Positions 42,619 to 52,058 of a stretch of DNA of 64,000 nt are shown one piece after another. The notes beneath the pieces were generated by a model. That model had not been told where the DNA came from. It was given only the letters and a program-made list of their open reading frames with translations, and made no database searches. Numbering within the stretch: the stretch's first letter is position 1; each line of letters opens with the position of its first letter. Source of the DNA: Pseudoxanthomonas mexicana (lineage in GTDB: Bacteria > Pseudomonadota > Gammaproteobacteria > Xanthomonadales > Xanthomonadaceae); contig NZ_LSIF01000055.1 of assembly GCF_001556105.1 (NCBI RefSeq), positions 62,001 to 126,000 of the forward strand, written 5' to 3'. Made by a program: the position numbers and the translations under genes.

Positions 42619-44183
42619 GCGGCCTGGACGCGCTGCGCTTCGACAATCGCTTCATCCGCGAACTGCCGGGCGACGAGGAGCAGGGGTTCCGTCGTCGCGA
42701 AGCGAGGGGGGCGCTGTGGTCGGCGGTCGAGCCGACGCCGGTCGCGGCACCAACGCTGCTGGCCCATTCGCGCGAGGTGGCGGCGTTGCTCGGGCTCGAC
42801 GACGCCGATGTCGCGTCGCCCGCCTTCGCGCAGGTGTTCGGTGGCAATGCGCTGCTGCCGGGCATGCAGCCGTTTGCCGGCAACTACGGCGGTCACCAGT
42901 TCGGCAACTGGGCCGGGCAGCTTGGCGATGGCCGTGCCATTTCCCTTGGCGAGGCGATCAACGCGAACGGCGAGCGTTGGGAGCTGCAGCTGAAAGGCGC
43001 GGGCCCGACGCCGTACTCCCGCACGGCGGATGGTCGCGCGGTGTTGCGTTCCTCGATCCGCGAATTCCTGTGCAGCGAGGCGATGCACCACCTCGGCGTG
43101 CCGACGACGCGGGCCCTGAGCCTGGTCGGCACCGGTGAATCCGTGGTGCGCGACATGTTCTACGACGGCCATCCGATACCCGAGCCGGGCGCGGTCGTGT
43201 GCCGCGTGGCGCCGTCGTTCCTGCGCTTCGGCCACTACCAGTTGCCGGCGTCGCGCGGCGAGACGGACCTGCTGCGCACGCTGGTCGACTTCACGATCCG
43301 ACGCGATTTTCCGCACCTGTCCGGTGAAGGCGAGGCGCTGTACGCCGCGTGGTTCGCCGAGGTCTGCAAGCTCACCGCGGTGATGGTGGCGCACTGGATG
43401 CGTGTCGGCTTCGTCCATGGCGTGATGAACACCGACAACATGTCGGTGCTGGGCCTGACCATCGATTACGGTCCCTACGGCTGGATCGACAACTACGATC
43501 CGGACTGGACGCCGAACACCACCGATGCGCAGGGCCGGCGCTACCGCTTCGGTTGGCAGCCGAGGGTGGCGGGCTGGAACCTGAGCCGCTTCGCGCAGGC
43601 GCTGTCGCCCTTGTTCGCTGGCGTGGACGCGCTGCAGGACGGCCTGCAATGCTTCGCCGATGCCTATGCAATTGCCGATCGCGACGGAATCGCCCGCAAG
43701 CTGGGTCTGGCGGAATGTCGCGACGACGATGTCGACCGCATGGAGGCCCTGCAGGGCCTGCTGCAGGAAGGCGAGATCGACATGACGCTGTTCTTCCGGG
43801 CGCTGGTGGATGCGGACCTGTCGGATGCGTCGCTGTCGGCGTTCGACGGGGCGTTCTACGACGCGGCAAAGCGCGACGCCGTTGCTCCCGCGTTGTGCGA
43901 TTGGATGGCGGCATATGCACGTCGCCTCGAAGAAGACGTCCTCGATGCCGCTTCGCGTCGCGAACGCATGCGCCTGGCCAATCCACGCTACGTGCTGCGC
44001 AACTACCTGGCGCAGCAGGCCATCGATGCCGCCGAAGCGGGCGACTTGTCCGGCATCCACGACCTGTTGGACGTCATGCGCCGGCCGTACGACGACCAGC
44101 CGGGCAGCGAGCAGTTCGCACAGCGGCGACCGGACTGGGCGCGGCAGCGCGCCGGCTGCTCGATGCTGTCCTGCAGCTCCTGA
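42615..44183 (+). CDS. selO: SelO family protein adenylyltransferase (YdiU)
   Basis: A 522-residue pseudokinase. [20 protein letters not shown] (the family signature), [40 protein letters not shown] and [13 protein letters not shown] are all present, as is [18 protein letters not shown]. SelO binds ATP in flipped orientation and AMPylates Ser/Thr/Tyr on target proteins; in E. coli it affects redox proteins. The C-terminus CSMLSCSS keeps a Cys near the end, where eukaryotic SelO has selenocysteine. ATG 42615 overlaps the trhO stop. Confidence 0.94.
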   Translation: MSGLDALRFDNRFIRELPGDEEQGFRRREARGALWSAVEPTPVAAPTLLAHSREVAALLGLDDADVASPAFAQVFGGNALLPGMQPFAGNYGGHQFGNWAGQLGDGRAISLGEAINANGERWELQLKGAGPTPYSRTADGRAVLRSSIREFLCSEAMHHLGVPTTRALSLVGTGESVVRDMFYDGHPIPEPGAVVCRVAPSFLRFGHYQLPASRGETDLLRTLVDFTIRRDFPHLSGEGEALYAAWFAEVCKLTAVMVAHWMRVGFVHGVMNTDNMSVLGLTIDYGPYGWIDNYDPDWTPNTTDAQGRRYRFGWQPRVAGWNLSRFAQALSPLFAGVDALQDGLQCFADAYAIADRDGIARKLGLAECRDDDVDRMEALQGLLQEGEIDMTLFFRALVDADLSDASLSAFDGAFYDAAKRDAVAPALCDWMAAYARRLEEDVLDAASRRERMRLANPRYVLRNYLAQQAIDAAEAGDLSGIHDLLDVMRRPYDDQPGSEQFAQRRPDWARQRAGCSMLSCSS

Positions 44184-44199
44184 CGGCATCATGGTGGAT

Positions 44200-44293
44200 G
44201 TGGGAGCGACGTAAGTCGCGAGCTGTTGTGCAGGTGTAACCCACATGCACGTAGTTTCGCTTTGCGCCGGTTCGCGACTGACGTCGCTCCCAC
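44200..44293. repeat. REPIN-like element, GTGGGAGCGACG family
   Basis: GTGGGAGCGACGTAAGTCGC (from 44200) faces the inverted TCGCGACTGACGTCGCTCCC (to 44293), with about 50 nt between. The arms match those at 40892-40989 almost exactly, whereas the interior differs. It lies between selO and the GST gene. Confidence 0.82.
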
Positions 44294-44345
44294 AACCACA
44301 AGACGGGAGCGGTAGGATGTCCCATCTTTTGCGGAGCGCCGGCCC

Positions 44346-45017
44346 ATGATCACCGTCCACCACCTCAACAACTCCCGTTCGCAGCGCGTGCTGTGGCTGC
44401 TGGAGGAACTGGGCCTGGACTACACGGTGGTCCGCTACCAGCGCGACGCGAAGACGATGCTGGCGCCGCCGGAGCTGAAGAAGATCCATCCGCTCGGCAA
44501 GTCGCCGGTGATGGTCGATGGCGAACACGTACTGGCCGAATCCGGTGCCGTGCTCGAGTACCTCGTGGAGCGTTACGACGCCGCACGCCGGTTCGCGCCG
44601 TCACCGGGGACGGCGGAGCACCTGCGCTACCGCTATTGGCTGCACTACGCAGAAGGCTCGGCGATGCCGCCGATGCTGCTGAGCCTGGTGTTCTCGCGCC
44701 TGAAGAAGGCGCCCATGCCGTTCTTCGCCCGCCCGATCGCGCGCGGCATCGCCGACAAGGCGATGAAGACCTTCGTCGGTCCGCAGGTGAGGTTGCACCT
44801 GGACTACATGGAACGCGAACTCGGCAAGGCGGCGTGGTTCGCGGGCGAGCAGTTCAGCGCGGCCGATATCCAGATGAGCTTCCCGGTGGAAGCGGCAGCG
44901 GTCCGCGCGGGACTCGGGAACTATCCGAACCTCGCCGGATTTCTCGCGCATATCCACGCGCGTCCCGCTTACCAGCGGGCGCTGGAGCAAGGGGGGGCGT
45001 TCGACCTGCTGGGCTGA
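44346..45017 (+). CDS. glutathione S-transferase-like protein
   Basis: A 223-residue protein with a thioredoxin-like N-terminal domain (MITVHHLNNSRSQRVLWLLE, then HPLGKSPVMVDGEHVLAESG with cis-Pro and the glutathione-binding ES) and an all-helical C-terminal domain (WFAGEQFSAADIQMSFPVEA). The N-terminal Ser of NNSRSQRV is the likely catalytic-site residue. The substrate is unknown. It is likely a separate transcript from selO, given the repeat between them. Confidence 0.88.
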   Translation: MITVHHLNNSRSQRVLWLLEELGLDYTVVRYQRDAKTMLAPPELKKIHPLGKSPVMVDGEHVLAESGAVLEYLVERYDAARRFAPSPGTAEHLRYRYWLHYAEGSAMPPMLLSLVFSRLKKAPMPFFARPIARGIADKAMKTFVGPQVRLHLDYMERELGKAAWFAGEQFSAADIQMSFPVEAAAVRAGLGNYPNLAGFLAHIHARPAYQRALEQGGAFDLLG

Positions 45018-45101
45018 GCGGGATACAGCGTCCCGCGACGGGCGGTGGAATCCACGGCGCCATGTCCCCATGACGATGTCATCGTCATCGCCGGTACTCC
45101 C

Positions 45102-46085
45102 ATGATTCCCTATTCGCTCCTCGACCTGGCCCCCGTCTGCGAAGGCAGCGACACCACCCAGGCCTTCGTCCACATGCGGGACCTCGCGCAGCATGCCGAA
45201 CGCTGGGGTTACACGCGCTACTGGCTGGCCGAGCACCACAACATGCCGGGCATCGCCAGTGCGGCGACCGCGGTGCTGATCGGACACGTCGCAGGCGCGA
45301 CCTCGACCATCCGCGTCGGTTCCGGCGGCATCATGCTGCCGAACCATTCACCGCTGCAGGTGGCCGAACAGTTCGGCACGCTGGCGTCGCTGTATCCCGG
45401 TCGCATCGATCTGGGTCTGGGCCGCGCGCCCGGCACCGACCAGCCCACGGCGCGCGCGCTGCGCCGCTACTTCGACAGTTCCGAGCAGTTCCCGCAGGAC
45501 GTGCAGGAGTTGCTGCGCTACTTCGAACCGGTGCAGGAAGGGCAGGCGGTGCGCGCCGTGCCGGGCGCCGGACTCGACGTGCCGGTGTGGTTGCTGGGCT
45601 CCAGCCTGTTCGGTGCGCAGCTGTCGGCCGCCCTCGGTTTGCCGTATGCGTTCGCCTCGCACTTCGCGCCTGATGCGATGGACCAGGCGCTGCTGCTGTA
45701 CCACCGCGATTTCCGTCCGTCGAAACGGTTGGCGAAGCCGCACGCGATGCTGGCGTTGAACGTGGTGGCGGCAGAGACCGACGAGGAAGCCCGCCATCTG
45801 TTCACCACCCAGCAGCAGGCCTTCGTCAACCTGCGTCGCGGCCGTGCCGGGCTGGTGCCGCCGCCGATCGACGATATCGAAGCGTTCTGGCAGCCGCACG
45901 AGAAAGCGGGCGTCGCGCAGGCGCTGGCCTGTGCCGTTGTCGGCAATCCCGACACCGTGCGCAAGGGCATTGCCGCGTTCATCGAGCGGCATCGGCCGGA
46001 CGAACTGATGCTGACCGCCAACATCTTCGACCACGCCAAGCGCCTGCGTTCGTTCGAGATTGCCGCCGACGTCATGCGGTCGTAG
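45102..46085 (+). CDS. LLM-class flavin-dependent oxidoreductase (YhbW-like)
   Basis: A 327-residue luciferase-like monooxygenase: [40 protein letters not shown] and [20 protein letters not shown] are family-typical, as is [17 protein letters not shown]. The fold is a TIM barrel using FMNH2 from a partner reductase; no reductase is adjacent. The substrate is unknown. The TAG stop at 46083-46085 lies inside the REP arm starting at 46082, so the original C-terminus may differ. Confidence 0.88.
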   Translation: MIPYSLLDLAPVCEGSDTTQAFVHMRDLAQHAERWGYTRYWLAEHHNMPGIASAATAVLIGHVAGATSTIRVGSGGIMLPNHSPLQVAEQFGTLASLYPGRIDLGLGRAPGTDQPTARALRRYFDSSEQFPQDVQELLRYFEPVQEGQAVRAVPGAGLDVPVWLLGSSLFGAQLSAALGLPYAFASHFAPDAMDQALLLYHRDFRPSKRLAKPHAMLALNVVAAETDEEARHLFTTQQQAFVNLRRGRAGLVPPPIDDIEAFWQPHEKAGVAQALACAVVGNPDTVRKGIAAFIERHRPDELMLTANIFDHAKRLRSFEIAADVMRS

Positions 46086-46194
46086 GGCGGGCCGTGGCCC
46101 GCCGTCGCACGCTGTGGAACACGGTGCGTCGAGTCTCCCGATCATTAACCGCGTGAGCGGATGCGGCACGATGGTGGGCCAAGGCCCACCCTAC
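46082..46194. repeat. REPIN-like element between convergent genes, GTAGGG family
   Basis: GTAGGGCGGGCCGTGGCCCG begins at 46082; the inverted GGTGGGCCAAGGCCCACCCT ends with AC at 46194. The family is the one at 2596-2849. The outer TAG of each arm is the stop codon of the flanking gene on its own strand: 46083-46085 for the LLM gene and 46191-46193 for the carboxylesterase. Both genes end in TCG TAG. Confidence 0.85.
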
Positions 46195-47801
46195 GAAGTG
46201 CCTCTTTGACTGAAGGGAACGCGCTCGTAGAGTTTGCGTTCACCACTGCGCGGATCGTCCTGCAAGCCGCTGTCGTCGTCGAACACCATCGTCTGCCGCT
46301 GCGGCAGGGTGTAGGGCGACCACGACGGGCTGGCCGCGTGGTTCGGGTCGCCGTGACGGGCGAGGGCGATCAATGCGTTGCTCATACGCGCCGCCATCGT
46401 GCGGGCGCGCGCATCGGTACCGGTCTTCGAGCCTTCGGCGCCGGTGTTGTCGAACACCAGCGGGATGTCTAGCGTGTGGAAGGCGCGCAGCCGTCCGCCG
46501 TCTGCCGGCGAGCGCCAGTCGAGTTGGTAGACCCATGCGGGCGATCCCTGTCGTGCGCGTTCCTCGGCTTCGATGATGGCGCCGCGCCACGAGCGCCCCG
46601 CGGTGGTGGCCGCGAAAAAGACGTCCGACGGGGTGTACTCCGGATACAGTCGGCGGTACTCGGTGATCACCACATCCGGCGACAGGTCCACATACTGCTG
46701 CTCGCGGAGCTTGTGCGGCAGTTGCTCCCACGTGAGGATGAAGTTCGCTTCGTCGTTGCCCAGGAAGGCGCGCGTTTCGTCGCGCGTGTTGCCGATGACC
46801 ATCGGGATGCGTGCGGACTGCGCAGGTGCGTCCGGGTAGAAGGGGTGGCGACGCAGGCTGCGCGAGTCCAGCACAGGACCGAAGTAGAGCGACGTGTTCT
46901 CCGCGCGCGACGGATCGCGGACCCGCGTGGCGTCGAGCAGACGCGCCATCGGCATCTTCAGCAACACATCGATGGCATTCGGTTCAAGACCGAGTTCGGC
47001 CAGGAGCAGCGTGCTGCGCTGCGTCGCCGCGCGCGGTCCGGCGGCGGTCACCTGCTGGCCGCTCATCGTCATCGCCTTGTGGAACAGGCCGTCGGCCTCC
47101 GGCATCGCCATCAAGGTTGCGATCTTCGCGCCACCGCCTGATTGACCGAACACGGTGACATTGCCGGCATCGCCGCCGAACTCGTGCGCGTGCTCGCGCA
47201 CCCAGCGCAGCGCGTCGATCAGGTCGAGCTGGCCGATGTTGCCCGCGTCCAGCAGGCGTTCGTCGCCGGTGTCTCCCAGGTAGAGATAGCCGAACGCATT
47301 GAGCCGGTGGTTGACGGTGATCACGACGACATCGCCGCGGCGGCACAGGTTCACGCCGTCGTAGAGCGGGTGCGATCCCGAGCCGTTGTTGTAGCCACCG
47401 CCGTGGATGTAGAACAGGATCGGTCGCTTGCCGCCATCGCGCAGGGCAGGGGCGTAGACATTGAGGAACAGGCAGTCCTCGCTGACGGCCTGGCCATCGG
47501 CATCGCCGCGCTGTGGGGCGGAGGCGCCGAAGCGGACCGCGTCGCGCACGCCGGTCCAGGCGGTTTCGCGCAGCGCACGCTGGAAGCGTCGCGTGCCGGT
47601 GTCGGCGCCGTAAGGCACGCCGCGGAAGACGTGCACGCCACGGTCGACGATGCCGGCAATGCGGCCGCTGCGGGTCGTCGCGGAAACCGGGCTGCGTGCG
47701 GCGGCGGTGGCGGGCAGCGCCGTCGCCAGGGTGGCGAGCGCCGACGTGCCGACCAGCTGCCGCAGGAAGCGGCGCCGCGACGTTTCGGTGGAGGCAGTCA
47801 T
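46191..47801 (-). CDS. Tat-exported carboxylesterase type B
   Basis: A 536-residue protein with a twin-arginine signal (TSRRRFLRQLVGTSALATLA). Type B esterase motifs are present: FRGVPYGADT, SEDCLFLNVYAPAL, FYIHGGGYNNGSG (oxyanion hole), the nucleophile VTVFGQSGGGAKIATLM and a late His region (RAFHTLDIPLVF). ATG 47801 has GAAGG upstream. The substrate is unknown. The stop lies in the REP arm. Confidence 0.9.
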   Translation of the reverse strand: MTASTETSRRRFLRQLVGTSALATLATALPATAAARSPVSATTRSGRIAGIVDRGVHVFRGVPYGADTGTRRFQRALRETAWTGVRDAVRFGASAPQRGDADGQAVSEDCLFLNVYAPALRDGGKRPILFYIHGGGYNNGSGSHPLYDGVNLCRRGDVVVITVNHRLNAFGYLYLGDTGDERLLDAGNIGQLDLIDALRWVREHAHEFGGDAGNVTVFGQSGGGAKIATLMAMPEADGLFHKAMTMSGQQVTAAGPRAATQRSTLLLAELGLEPNAIDVLLKMPMARLLDATRVRDPSRAENTSLYFGPVLDSRSLRRHPFYPDAPAQSARIPMVIGNTRDETRAFLGNDEANFILTWEQLPHKLREQQYVDLSPDVVITEYRRLYPEYTPSDVFFAATTAGRSWRGAIIEAEERARQGSPAWVYQLDWRSPADGGRLRAFHTLDIPLVFDNTGAEGSKTGTDARARTMAARMSNALIALARHGDPNHAASPSWSPYTLPQRQTMVFDDDSGLQDDPRSGERKLYERVPFSQRGTS

Positions 47802-47870
47802 GGACACCTTCGGATGACACCGGTTTCCAAAGGCTAGCAAAGGCGGCCCTGGCAGGAACGCCGCAGTGCG

Positions 47871-49052
47871 TCAGGCCGCCATGCCAGCCGCGTGGCCGGA
47901 GGCCCAGGCCCACTGGAAGTTGTAGCCGCCCAGCCAGCCGGTGACGTCGAGCACTTCGCCGACAAAGAACAGGCCCGGCATGTGCTTCGACATCATCGTG
48001 CTGCTCGACACGCCGTCGGTGTCCACGCCGCCCAGCGTGACCTCGGCCGTGCGGTAACCCTCGGTGCCGCTGGCGACGAGCGGCCAGTCGGCCAGCAGCG
48101 CGGCGACGTCCTTCAGTTGCGGGGCGTTGAACTGTTTCATCGGCCGGTTGGGCAGCCAGACCTCGCACAGGCGCTGGGCGAACCGGCGCGGCAGTGCGTC
48201 GGACAGGACGGTCTTCAGTTCGGCATCGGGGCGCTGCTTCTGCTGGGACTGCAGCCAGTCCAGCGCATCGCGGTCGGGCAGCAGGTCCAGCCGCAGGTCG
48301 TCGCCGGGCTGCCAGTACGACGAGATCTGCAGGATCGACGGCCCGCTGACGCCGCGGTGGGTCAGCAGCATGAAGTTGCGGAAACGCGCCTTGCCGCAGC
48401 GGGCTTCGACGGGGAGCGCCACGCCGCTCAGGTCCGCCAGCCGTTCCTGATGCTTGCCGCTCAGCGTCAACGGCACCAGACCGGCGCGCGTCGGCAACAC
48501 GTCATGGCCGAACTGGCGCGCCAGCTCGTAGCCGACGCCGGTGGCGCCCATGCTGGGAATCGACAGCCCGCCGGTGGCGATGACGAGCGAGGGTGCGGCG
48601 AAACGGCCGAGCGCCGTCTCCAGCCGGAACACGCCCTCGGCCTGCTCGACCTTGTGTACGCCGCAGCCGGTCTCGATACGCACGCCGGCGGCCAGGCATT
48701 CGTCCACCAGCAGCTTCACGATGAGCTTGGACGAGACATCGCAGAACAGCTGGCCGAGTTCCTTCTCGTGGTAGGCGATGCGGTGGCGCTCGACCAGTTC
48801 GGTGAAATCCGCGGGCGTGTAGCGCGCCAGCGCCGATTTGCAGAAATGCGGGTTGGCGGACAGGAAGTTGGCGGGCGTGGTGCCGGTATTGGTGAAATTG
48901 CAGCGCCCGCCACCGGACATCAGGATCTTCTTGCCCACCTTGTTGGCGTGCTCCACCACCAGCACGCGCAGGCCACGCTGGCCGGCGGTCAGCGCGGTCA
49001 TCAGGCCCGCGGCGCCACCGCCGATGACCAGCACGTCATGGGTGGGCAGCAT
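47871..49052 (-). CDS. yhiN: NAD(P)/FAD-dependent flavoprotein, HI0933 family (YhiN/BaiN)
   Basis: A 393-residue protein. FAD motif DVLVIGGGAAGLMTALTAGQ, then GKKILMSGGGRCNFTNTGTT, VIATGGLSIPSMGATGVGYE and the C-terminal VGEVLDVTGWLGGYNFQWAW. This fits TIGR00275 and E. coli YhiN. The function is not firmly established; some relatives (BaiN) reduce bile-acid intermediates. It starts 4 nt after the yaeQ stop, so the two are probably co-transcribed. Confidence 0.9.
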   Translation of the reverse strand: MLPTHDVLVIGGGAAGLMTALTAGQRGLRVLVVEHANKVGKKILMSGGGRCNFTNTGTTPANFLSANPHFCKSALARYTPADFTELVERHRIAYHEKELGQLFCDVSSKLIVKLLVDECLAAGVRIETGCGVHKVEQAEGVFRLETALGRFAAPSLVIATGGLSIPSMGATGVGYELARQFGHDVLPTRAGLVPLTLSGKHQERLADLSGVALPVEARCGKARFRNFMLLTHRGVSGPSILQISSYWQPGDDLRLDLLPDRDALDWLQSQQKQRPDAELKTVLSDALPRRFAQRLCEVWLPNRPMKQFNAPQLKDVAALLADWPLVASGTEGYRTAEVTLGGVDTDGVSSSTMMSKHMPGLFFVGEVLDVTGWLGGYNFQWAWASGHAAGMAA

Positions 49053-49056
49053 GCGA

Positions 49057-49614
49057 TCAGGCGGCCCGGGCGAGACCTGCCTGGCGGATGGTCGGCGCGA
49101 TGGCGACCATCTGGTCGTCGGTCAGCCACTGCATCTCGCCGTCCTGGATCATGACGCTGAAGCGCATGCTGCGCACCATCAGGGCGGTGATCGCGTCCAC
49201 CGCGTCGGGGGCGATGTCGAGCACGGTCAGGTTGCGGTGGCGCGCCAGCAGCGCCCCGTTCTTGTCCCACCAGAGGTCGGCGGCGCGACCGCCATAGTTG
49301 ACGACGATCACCTCGTTGGCCCGCCCGCAGGCTTTGCGGATGCGGGATTCGTCCGGCTGGCCCAGGTCGATCCACTGCTCGATCAGTCCCGTGTAGTCCT
49401 TGCGCCACAGGTCCGGTTCTTCGTCATTGCTCAGTCCCTTGCCGAATTCCAGGCGGTCGTCGGCGAACAGGGCGAACGCCAGTACGCGGACCATCAGCCG
49501 CTCATCGGTTTCCGAGGGGTGCTGGGCCAGGGTCAGGCCGTGCGTGCCGTAATAATGCCGGTCCATGTCGCTGATCTGCAGTTCGGCTTTGACGACAGTG
49601 GACTTGAGCGCCAT
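49057..49614 (-). CDS. yaeQ: YaeQ family protein
   Basis: A 185-residue protein with the YaeQ hallmarks [60 protein letters not shown] and [13 protein letters not shown]. The fold is a compact variant of PD-(D/E)XK nucleases and E. coli YaeQ was once linked to suppressing rfaH loss; the biochemical role is unknown. It precedes yhiN closely. Confidence 0.93.
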   Translation of the reverse strand: MALKSTVVKAELQISDMDRHYYGTHGLTLAQHPSETDERLMVRVLAFALFADDRLEFGKGLSNDEEPDLWRKDYTGLIEQWIDLGQPDESRIRKACGRANEVIVVNYGGRAADLWWDKNGALLARHRNLTVLDIAPDAVDAITALMVRSMRFSVMIQDGEMQWLTDDQMVAIAPTIRQAGLARAA

Positions 49615-49721
49615 GGCGAGGGGTTCGGCAAAAGGGGCGCCATCATACGCCGGCGGCGCGAGGAGGCCAGGCGGCGCGCTGCAACCGGTTACAGGATGGT
49701 CCTCAGTGACCCCTGTTCAGC

Positions 49722-49756
49722 TTTCATGTGAAAGGGATTCGCTTTTACGTGAAAAG
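49722..49756. promoter_or_regulatory. two tandem inverted repeats upstream of the cold-shock gene
   Basis: CTTTC-atgt-GAAAG (about 49721-49734) and GCTTTT-acgtg-AAAAGC (49741-49757) follow each other, with centres about 21 nt apart, two helical turns. They lie some 190 nt before the csp ATG. This looks like a dimer-binding operator; the protein is not predicted. Confidence 0.45.
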
Positions 49757-49927
49757 CCCGGTAGAGTGCGCGGCACTGTGCTTGCCAGGGTCACCGTGAA
49801 TCGTGAGCCTGATGCGGTAGATACATCTGCTACATCTTCCCGCTTTACCAACGCCTGCAAACCCAGTCCCGTCCCGGCCATCGCCGGGGTTGTGGTCCTT
49901 TCATCCATGTTTCAGGAGTTAGTAAAG

Positions 49928-50137
49928 ATGTCAGATCGTCAGACTGGTACCGTCAAGTGGTTCAACGACGCCAAGGGCTTCGGCTTCATCACCCCGCAGA
50001 GCGGCCCGGACCTGTTCGTGCACTTCCGCTCGATCCAGGGCAATGGCTTCAAGTCGCTGAAGGAAGGCCAGGCGGTCTCCTTCGTCGCCGTGCAGGGCCA
50101 GAAGGGCATGCAGGCCGACCAGGTGCAGCCGCTGTAA
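49928..50137 (+). CDS. cold-shock domain protein (CspA family)
   Basis: A 69-residue protein consisting of one cold-shock domain: [20 protein letters not shown] carries RNP1 (KGFGFI) and DLFVHFRSI carries RNP2 (LFVHF), with the typical [20 protein letters not shown] end. It binds single-stranded RNA/DNA as an RNA chaperone. AGGAG lies 9 nt before the ATG. The long 5' region is typical of cold-shock mRNAs, which often fold into thermosensors. Confidence 0.95.
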   Translation: MSDRQTGTVKWFNDAKGFGFITPQSGPDLFVHFRSIQGNGFKSLKEGQAVSFVAVQGQKGMQADQVQPL

Positions 50138-50163
50138 TCCAGCGCTGAACCCGACGGTTCAAG

Positions 50164-50194
50164 AAAACGCCGGTGCGCAAGCGCCGGCGTTTTT
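50164..50194. terminator. intrinsic terminator between csp and dbpA
   Basis: AAAACGCCGG and CCGGCGTTTTT arms form a strong GC stem followed by a T-run, with an A-run on the other side, so it can stop transcription from both convergent genes. Confidence 0.88.
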
Positions 50195-50205
50195 GTTTGC
50201 GCGCC

Positions 50206-51582
50206 TTACAGCGTACGTACGCGGAAGCTGCGGCCCTTGATCTTGCCAGCGTTGAGGCGCAACAGCGCGAGGCCGGCCTTCTCACGGGCGACGGCCACGT
50301 AGGTGCGGGTGGCGAAGACGTTGATCTTGCCGATGGCCGCCGCCGACAGGCCGGCGTCGCCGGTCAGCGCGCCCAGCACGTCGCCGGGCCGCAGCTTGTC
50401 GGTCTTGCCGGCGTCGATGCGCAGCGTCGTCATCGCGGCCGGCGGTGCGGCGTGCGCCTTGGGTGCGGACGGCGCGCTGCGATCCCATAGCAGGGGCGCG
50501 CCCATCCGTTCCTCGATCGCGCTGGCGCGTGGCAGCTCACGTGGAGTGCACAGGCTGATCGCCAGACCATCGCGACCGGCACGACCGGTGCGGCCGATGC
50601 GATGCACGTAGGTGTCGGCGTCGCTGGGCATGTCGTAGTTGACGACAAGCGCCAGGTCTTCGATGTCCAGACCGCGTGCCGCCACATCGCTGGCGACCAG
50701 CACGTTGCAGCTGCGGTTGGCGAAACGCACCAGTACCTCGTCGCGGTCGCGCTGCTCCATGTCGCCATGCAGGGCAAGGGCGGAGAAACCGAAGTGCTGC
50801 AGCGAGACGGCGACTTCGTCCACGTCCTTGCGCATGTTGCAGAACACCACGCTGGACTCGACGCGATGCTGCGCAAGCAGGCCGGCAAGTGCGGTCTGCT
50901 TGCGGGCGGGATCGACCTGCAGGAAGCGCTGTTCGATCACCGCCTGTTCCTGCGGTGCGTCGACGGTGACCTCCAGCGGGTCGTGCAACGTGGTGCGGGC
51001 GATCGCGCGGATGGCATCGGTGAAGGTGGCGGAGAACAGCAGGCTCTGGCGGTCCTTCGGGGTCCTGCCGGTGATCTCGCGGATCGGCTCCTCGAAGCCC
51101 ATGTCGAGCATGCGGTCGGCTTCGTCCAGCACCAGCGTGCGCACGCCGCCCAGGTGCAAGGCCTTCTTGCGCAGCAGTTCCTGTATGCGCCCGGGCGTGC
51201 CGACCACCACGTGCGGGTCGTGCGCCTCCAGCGATCGCAACTGCGGCTCCAGCGGCATGCCGCCGCACAGCGTCAGCACCTTCAGGTTGGGCAGGCCGAC
51301 CGCCAGCTTGCGCAGCTGCTGCGCCACCTGGTCGGCCAGTTCGCGTGTCGGGCACAGCACCAGCGCCTGAGTGCGTACCGTCGCGATGTCCAGTTTGTGC
51401 AGCAGGCCCAGGCCGAACGCGGCGGTCTTGCCGCTGCCGGTCGGCGCCTGCGCGATGACGTCGCGCCCGTCGAGGATGGCGGGCAGGCTGTGGGCCTGGA
51501 TCGGGGTGGGTCGGGTGTAGCCGAGCGCCTGGACGCCCTGCTGCAGGCCGGGCGCCAGCGGGAGAGAAGTGAAATCGTGCAT
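50206..51582 (-). CDS. dbpA: ATP-dependent RNA helicase DbpA
   Basis: A 458-residue DEAD-box protein: Q motif LGYTRPTPIQ, motif I APTGSGKTAA, PTRELADQV, motif II VLDEADRMLDMGF, motif III LLFSATF, SSVVFCNMRKDV and motif VI HRIGRTGRAGRDG. The C-terminal 75 residues (KTDKLRPGDVLGALTGDAGL, GKINVFATRTYVAV) are the DbpA RNA-binding domain that recognises 23S rRNA hairpin 92. It acts in 50S subunit maturation. The start at MHDFTSLPLAP (51582) is family-typical; there is an upstream in-frame extension without support. Confidence 0.95.
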   Translation of the reverse strand: MHDFTSLPLAPGLQQGVQALGYTRPTPIQAHSLPAILDGRDVIAQAPTGSGKTAAFGLGLLHKLDIATVRTQALVLCPTRELADQVAQQLRKLAVGLPNLKVLTLCGGMPLEPQLRSLEAHDPHVVVGTPGRIQELLRKKALHLGGVRTLVLDEADRMLDMGFEEPIREITGRTPKDRQSLLFSATFTDAIRAIARTTLHDPLEVTVDAPQEQAVIEQRFLQVDPARKQTALAGLLAQHRVESSVVFCNMRKDVDEVAVSLQHFGFSALALHGDMEQRDRDEVLVRFANRSCNVLVASDVAARGLDIEDLALVVNYDMPSDADTYVHRIGRTGRAGRDGLAISLCTPRELPRASAIEERMGAPLLWDRSAPSAPKAHAAPPAAMTTLRIDAGKTDKLRPGDVLGALTGDAGLSAAAIGKINVFATRTYVAVAREKAGLALLRLNAGKIKGRSFRVRTL

Positions 51583-51623
51583 GCGGCATTTTCGCAGATC
51601 GGCGCCGCCGCTGCCCGGACCGG

Positions 51624-52058
51624 CTACTGCAGGTCGGGGAAATCCTCGTCCGGCAGCGCGATGAAGGCCCAGAACGGCACCTCGTCCGCGGCCCACGACT
51701 GCGAGGCCTCGTCGAGGATATCGAGCAGGGTGTCGAAATCAGCTTCGGTGCGGTCACGCAGCTCGTGGGCCTGTTCGAAGAGCAGCACGTAGCCGGATGC
51801 CTCCAGCCAGGACAGATCGCGCAGGCTGTCGGACAGCGCGTCCCAGTTGCGGCCCGAGGTCTGCGGGAAGTCCAGCACGGTGGCGATGCGCAGCAGCAGC
51901 GCGGACTTGCTGTCGCAACCGGACAGGTCGATACGGCGCGCGAGCAGGCCGGCATCGCGACCGACCGCGGACAACGGACCCAAGTCGTCCTCGGTGACGA
52001 AGAACACGCCTGCGCGCGCGGGATCGGCGAGGCCGGGATCGAAGCCGGACTCGCTCAT
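51624..52058 (-). CDS. barstar-family ribonuclease inhibitor
   Basis: A 144-residue protein. The barstar pattern is visible in RRIDLSGCDSKSALLLRIAT, TVLDFPQTSGRNWDALSDSL, RDLSWLEASGYVLLFEQAHE and DFDTLLDILDEAS. Barstar blocks the active site of barnase-type RNases. Its start overlaps the stop of the RNase gene by 4 nt, giving a coupled pair in which inhibitor translation follows the toxin's. The N-terminal 25 residues are an extension. Confidence 0.9.
   Translation of the reverse strand: MSESGFDPGLADPARAGVFFVTEDDLGPLSAVGRDAGLLARRIDLSGCDSKSALLLRIATVLDFPQTSGRNWDALSDSLRDLSWLEASGYVLLFEQAHELRDRTEADFDTLLDILDEASQSWAADEVPFWAFIALPDEDFPDLQ

Noticed and set aside
42615..44183. SelO as a selenoprotein
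   Set aside because: The C-terminus reads CSMLSCSS with ordinary Cys codons and no UGA before the stop, so no selenocysteine is indicated.
46082..46194. A simple intrinsic terminator between convergent genes
   Set aside because: It can act as one, but the arms match other REP copies in the window and no T-run follows, so it is listed as a repeat.
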